DNA of 27,807 nt from Gammaproteobacteria bacterium (GTDB lineage: Bacteria > Pseudomonadota > Gammaproteobacteria > Pseudomonadales > Pseudohongiellaceae): the NCBI GenBank assembly GCA_003514305.1, contig DORE01000074.1, positions 12,225-40,031 of the forward strand, read 5' to 3'. Each line of letters begins with the position of its first letter. Positions within the stretch are counted from its first letter, which is position 1. The position numbers and the translations under genes were made by a program. The notes under the pieces were generated by a model. It made no database searches. It saw only the letters and a program-made list of their open reading frames with translations, and had not been told where the DNA came from. Positions 24,816 through 27,807 of the stretch are shown piece after piece.

Positions 24816-25000
24816 GGGGCAAAGATCCATATAGAATGTTTAGAAATTAAGCACACCATCTCGTTTTTCGCACTGCGACACAGGGGCTGCTAAGAGACTA
24901 CAACATGTCGCCTAATCAATTAACACATTGTTCATTTTTCTTCTTTCCTTGTGCAAAAATCTGACCGTGCTTCCTGCATGATTTTCGTTACAATAGTTCT
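24816..25000. promoter_or_regulatory. Divergent promoter region with candidate -10 box of the POT gene
   Basis: On the plus strand TACAAT at 24989-24994 lies 6 bases before the GTG start at 25001, so transcription would begin at or next to the start codon. No good -35 element was found at the right distance, and there is no Shine-Dalgarno sequence before the GTG. No firm promoter was found for the minus-strand flavin reductase gene. Confidence 0.35.
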
Positions 25001-26347
25001 GTGTCTAAATATCTGACAGCTCCTGTTGCAACGCCCGATATGCCCGGTGGAATTCGTTATATCATTGTTAATGATGTGGCAGAGCGCTTCAGTTTTTATG
25101 GCTTGCGTGCGATCCTGGTCATATTTATGACCCAGTATCTGATGTCCTCTGACGGCCAATTAGCAACGCTGTCGGAAGAAGATGCGACGTCATACTTTCA
25201 TCTTTTTACCGCAACTGCCTACTTCCTGCCGCTGGTCGGCGCGATTGTCGCTGATGCCTTCTGGGGTAAATATAAAACTATTATTTTGCTGTCACTGGCC
25301 TATTGCGCTGGCCATTTTTCGCTCTTTTTGGATGATACTCAGATAGGCTTATTTCTGGGTCTGACACTGGTCGCGATCGGTTCAGGTGGTATCAAGCCTT
25401 GCGTGGCCTCAAATGTGGGCGATCAGTTTGGGAAGGCCAACAAGCATTTGCTGTCTCGTGCCTACGGCTGGTACTACCTGGGTATTAACCTTGGCTCGTC
25501 AACTTCTTCCTTATTAACGCCCTGGCTGCTGGAACATTATGGGTCCGCGGTGGCCTTTGGTGTGCCTGGCGCGTTTATGGCTCTGGCAACGTTTACCTTT
25601 TGGGCGGGCCGCTCAGAATTTGTCCATATTCCGCCAGCAGGCAAGGGTTATTTGCATGACATCTTCGGTCCTGAAGGTAAGAGGATAGTAAAGCGGCTAC
25701 TGGTGATCTATTTTTTGGTTGCCGCCTTCTGGTCCTTGTTTGATCAACAGGGCAGTACCTGGGTATTGCAGGCTCAAAAAATGGATAGAATGGTGTTCGG
25801 ATACGAGTTGCTCCCCGCACAAATTCAGGCTGCAAACCCGTTTTTGATTATTATGCTTATACCGATCTTCACCTACTTGATCTATCCGACAATGAGCAAA
25901 ATGTTTGAAGTTACTCCTGCCAGAAAGATGTGTATTGGAATGTTTCTCGCCCTGAGCCCCTTTCTTGTGACTGCGTGGTGTGAATCGCAAATTCAACAAG
26001 GATTGACGCCCCACATAAGTTGGCAGTTGCTTGCTTATCTCTTACTCTCGATCGCTGAGGTAATGCTTGTGATTACGGTATTAGAATTTTCTTACACTCA
26101 AGCGCCTAAACGAATGAAGTCTCTGATTATGTCCTTCTTTTATTTGTCAATCTCAGCGGGAAATGTCTTTACCGCAGTGGTGAATCAGCTGATTAAAAAT
26201 CCGGATGGAACCTCTAAACTAGAAGGCGCCATGTATCATTTATTTTTTGCTGGTTTTATGGGATTGGCCGCAGTTCTGTTCGTTATTTATATGACGAGCT
26301 ATGATATGAATTTTATAATCCAAGATGAGTCAGAGAGCGATGAATAA
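25001..26347 (+). CDS. POT/PTR family proton-dependent peptide transporter
   Basis: Encodes 448 residues with about 12 hydrophobic segments. The N-terminal family motif reads NDVAERFSFYG (24-34), where the usual ExxER is D25-V-A-E28-R29. PTR2 signatures follow: GSGGIKPCVASNVGDQFG and WYYLGINLGSSTSSLLTPWL. It imports di- and tripeptides with protons through the inner membrane. The GTG at 25001 is the chosen start because homologous sequence begins at once; it has no ribosome binding site. The last codons overlap the start of the aminotransferase gene, so the two are co-transcribed and probably translationally coupled. Confidence 0.92.
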   Translation: MSKYLTAPVATPDMPGGIRYIIVNDVAERFSFYGLRAILVIFMTQYLMSSDGQLATLSEEDATSYFHLFTATAYFLPLVGAIVADAFWGKYKTIILLSLAYCAGHFSLFLDDTQIGLFLGLTLVAIGSGGIKPCVASNVGDQFGKANKHLLSRAYGWYYLGINLGSSTSSLLTPWLLEHYGSAVAFGVPGAFMALATFTFWAGRSEFVHIPPAGKGYLHDIFGPEGKRIVKRLLVIYFLVAAFWSLFDQQGSTWVLQAQKMDRMVFGYELLPAQIQAANPFLIIMLIPIFTYLIYPTMSKMFEVTPARKMCIGMFLALSPFLVTAWCESQIQQGLTPHISWQLLAYLLLSIAEVMLVITVLEFSYTQAPKRMKSLIMSFFYLSISAGNVFTAVVNQLIKNPDGTSKLEGAMYHLFFAGFMGLAAVLFVIYMTSYDMNFIIQDESESDE

Positions 26348-27599
26348 GCTGAGTCCAAGTTTCACCTATCGCAGAAGTGAAGCATTGTTTAAGAGAGCAA
26401 AGAATGTAATTCCTAATGGAATACCGGGCCACTTCAATCCCGCGTCGCAGCTGCCAATGGGAACTTATCCTTTTTATGTGGATCGCGCGAAGGGGTCACG
26501 CTTCTGGGATGTGGATGGTAACGAATATATTGATTATATGTGTGCCTACGGCCCGATGATTCTTGGTTATAATAACGAAGTTGTCGAACAGGCGGTTCGC
26601 GAGCAGCTCACCAAGGCAGATACTTGTACGCTGGCCTCTCCTGTGATGGTTGATTTGGCAGAATTACTTGTTGACTTTGTACCGTGGGCTGATTGGGCCA
26701 CTTTCGCGAAAAACGGGGCGGATGCGACAAACATGGCTGTGCTGATTGCACGAACACATACGGGTCGTCGAAAGCTGATCGCGATTGAGGGAGGTTACCA
26801 CGGGACCTCGCCTTGGATGCAGGCAAAAACTCGCGCAGGAATAGACAAGGGTGATCACCACGATGTGATTCGGATTCCCTGGAACAATCTTCCTGCCCTT
26901 CAAGCGACATTGCTTGCACATGAGGGTGAAATCGCTGCATTCATCAGCTCTCCCTATCATCATCCGGTTTACGAAGATAACGTACTGCCTGATCCTAGTT
27001 ATTGGGAGGGAGTTCACAGACTTCTGCGCGAGCATAATGTGCTGTCAATTTGTGACGACGTAAGAGCAGGCTTTCGTTTAAGCATGGAGGGCTCTCCAGC
27101 TTATTTTGGATATACGCCGGATCTCAGCTGCTACTGCAAGGCGATTGCCAATGGTTACCCGATCGCCGCTGTGGTTGGGCACAGCGAGCTCAACGATGCG
27201 GCAACAAGTGTATTTCAGACCGGCAGTTTCTGGTTTTCAGCCGGGCCAATGGCGGCAGCACTTGCATGCTTAAAGGAACTAAGACGTCTTGAGGCTCCTA
27301 CGCGTATTCTGGAGACAGGAGCTGCTCTGTGGAGCGGCTTGCAATCGATCTCTGCAGATGCGGGTTTTGAATTGGTTGTGAGTGGAATTCCATCTATGGC
27401 GTATTTGCGGACAGAACACGATGCCGGGCCAAGATTTCACCAGTCCCTCTGCGGTGAGTGTGCGCGGCGAGGTTTGTTTCTTACTTCTCACCATAACCTG
27501 TTTGTTTCCGCTGCTCACACTGAAGGGGATCTTGCGCAAAGCTTTGAAATATTTGAAGATGCATTAAAGGCGACAAAAGCACAATTCAAAGTCGAATGA
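26340..27599 (+). CDS. Class III PLP-dependent aminotransferase (glutamate-1-semialdehyde aminotransferase-like)
   Basis: Encodes 419 residues from ATG 26340, which overlaps the transporter stop by 8 bases; ATG 26325 is also in frame. It belongs to the fold type I class III aminotransferases: FWDVDGNEYIDYMCAYGPMI early, KNGADATNMAVLIAR, GGYHG, then Asp239 in CDDVRAGFR and the PLP lysine K267 in CKAIANGYPIAAVVG. It resembles glutamate-1-semialdehyde aminotransferase, but such relatives usually act on other amino acids or amines. The neighbouring peptide transporter suggests a role in using imported peptides or an amino compound; this is inference. Confidence 0.88.
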   Translation: MNKLSPSFTYRRSEALFKRAKNVIPNGIPGHFNPASQLPMGTYPFYVDRAKGSRFWDVDGNEYIDYMCAYGPMILGYNNEVVEQAVREQLTKADTCTLASPVMVDLAELLVDFVPWADWATFAKNGADATNMAVLIARTHTGRRKLIAIEGGYHGTSPWMQAKTRAGIDKGDHHDVIRIPWNNLPALQATLLAHEGEIAAFISSPYHHPVYEDNVLPDPSYWEGVHRLLREHNVLSICDDVRAGFRLSMEGSPAYFGYTPDLSCYCKAIANGYPIAAVVGHSELNDAATSVFQTGSFWFSAGPMAAALACLKELRRLEAPTRILETGAALWSGLQSISADAGFELVVSGIPSMAYLRTEHDAGPRFHQSLCGECARRGLFLTSHHNLFVSAAHTEGDLAQSFEIFEDALKATKAQFKVE

Positions 27600-27635
27600 C
27601 AACAGGGCTCGACTTCAGGTTTTGTGTGTTTTTTT
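27589..27635 (+). terminator. Possible intrinsic terminator of the transporter-aminotransferase operon
   Basis: AAGTCGA (27589-27595) pairs with TCGACTT (27609-27615) around a 13-base loop containing the stop codon. A T-rich tail follows, with TTTT at 27620-27623 and seven T at 27629-27635. The stem is short and the T-run slightly distant, so confidence is modest. Confidence 0.4.
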
Positions 27636-27723
27636 CAAATAAAATACTACACCGCTAGTAGCGACGCCATTGGCAATTACACCTTGGTTCAACGCTTATG
27701 TCCTGCCCTGAACCTAGATAGTT

Positions 27724-27807
27724 TCATCTAGCGCGGAGTCTCTTGGCTGCTAGCCAGTAAAAGATTAGGCCTGACCCGATAAGTCCGAGACTAAATAATC
27801 CCTCTGC
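27724..27807 (-). CDS. C-terminal end of a truncated gene, PEP-CTERM-like tail
   Basis: The minus-strand frame entering from the right edge ends at TGA 27724-27726. Its last 27 residues are a short acidic start (AEG), a hydrophobic segment LFSLGLIGSGLIFYWLAA and a basic end KRLRAR. This is the shape of a PEP-CTERM/exosortase sorting tail (a membrane segment followed by an Arg cluster). The diagnostic Pro-Glu-Pro would lie just outside the window, so this could also be an ordinary C-terminal anchor. It converges on the aminotransferase gene. Confidence 0.5.
   Translation of the reverse strand, partial: AEGLFSLGLIGSGLIFYWLAAKRLRAR

Overview
The window looks like chromosomal DNA of a heterotrophic, probably marine, Gammaproteobacterium. 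This is an inference from gene content: a Uup-type ABC-F protein next to RecQ, a YhhQ-type queuosine precursor transporter, a TonB-dependent receptor, many exported hydrolases and oxidoreductases, and a possible PEP-CTERM-like tail at the right edge. I see no rRNA, tRNA, CRISPR array, insertion sequence or phage gene. Several genes seem to use TTG or GTG starts.

Layout. 1-1741: a possible gene start leaving the left edge, yhhQ (minus) with a candidate promoter/operator, and a DUF4149 membrane protein (plus). 1919-5911: a lipoprotein serine hydrolase of the class C beta-lactamase fold and a TonB-dependent receptor (both minus), separated by 423 bases that hold at most a tiny secreted-peptide ORF. 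6122-9832: recQ then uup (minus), 21 bases apart. 10050-12275: a secreted M28 peptidase of the glutamate carboxypeptidase II type (plus). 12317-15431: a DUF1800 then DUF1501 pair (minus). 15608-17628: a secreted cyclophilin-like protein that has lost its catalytic arginine, a membrane-anchored protein resembling the nitroreductase/DUF385 family, and a MaoC-type hydratase (plus).

17848-20128: an unrecognised secreted protein followed by a fusion of cytochrome c with a PHM/DBH-like copper monooxygenase (plus). 20215-23082: a luciferase-like flavin oxidoreductase, a Tat-exported sulfite-oxidase-family molybdoenzyme and a VOC protein (plus). 23090-24815: a dienelactone hydrolase, a possible small ORF and a flavin reductase-like protein (minus). 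25001-27599: a POT peptide transporter overlapping a class III aminotransferase (plus). 27724-27807: the C-terminal end of a minus-strand gene cut by the window.

The best candidate for a poorly described system is the bicistron at 17848-20128. The fusion protein keeps a CxxCH heme site and candidates for all six copper ligands of peptidylglycine monooxygenase. It follows a secreted protein of unknown function, and a near-perfect palindrome lies just before its ribosome binding site. Second are the DUF1800/DUF1501 pair and the divergently transcribed degenerate cyclophilin. The rest reads as ordinary accessory metabolism: peptide uptake and breakdown, and redox enzymes for small organic molecules.
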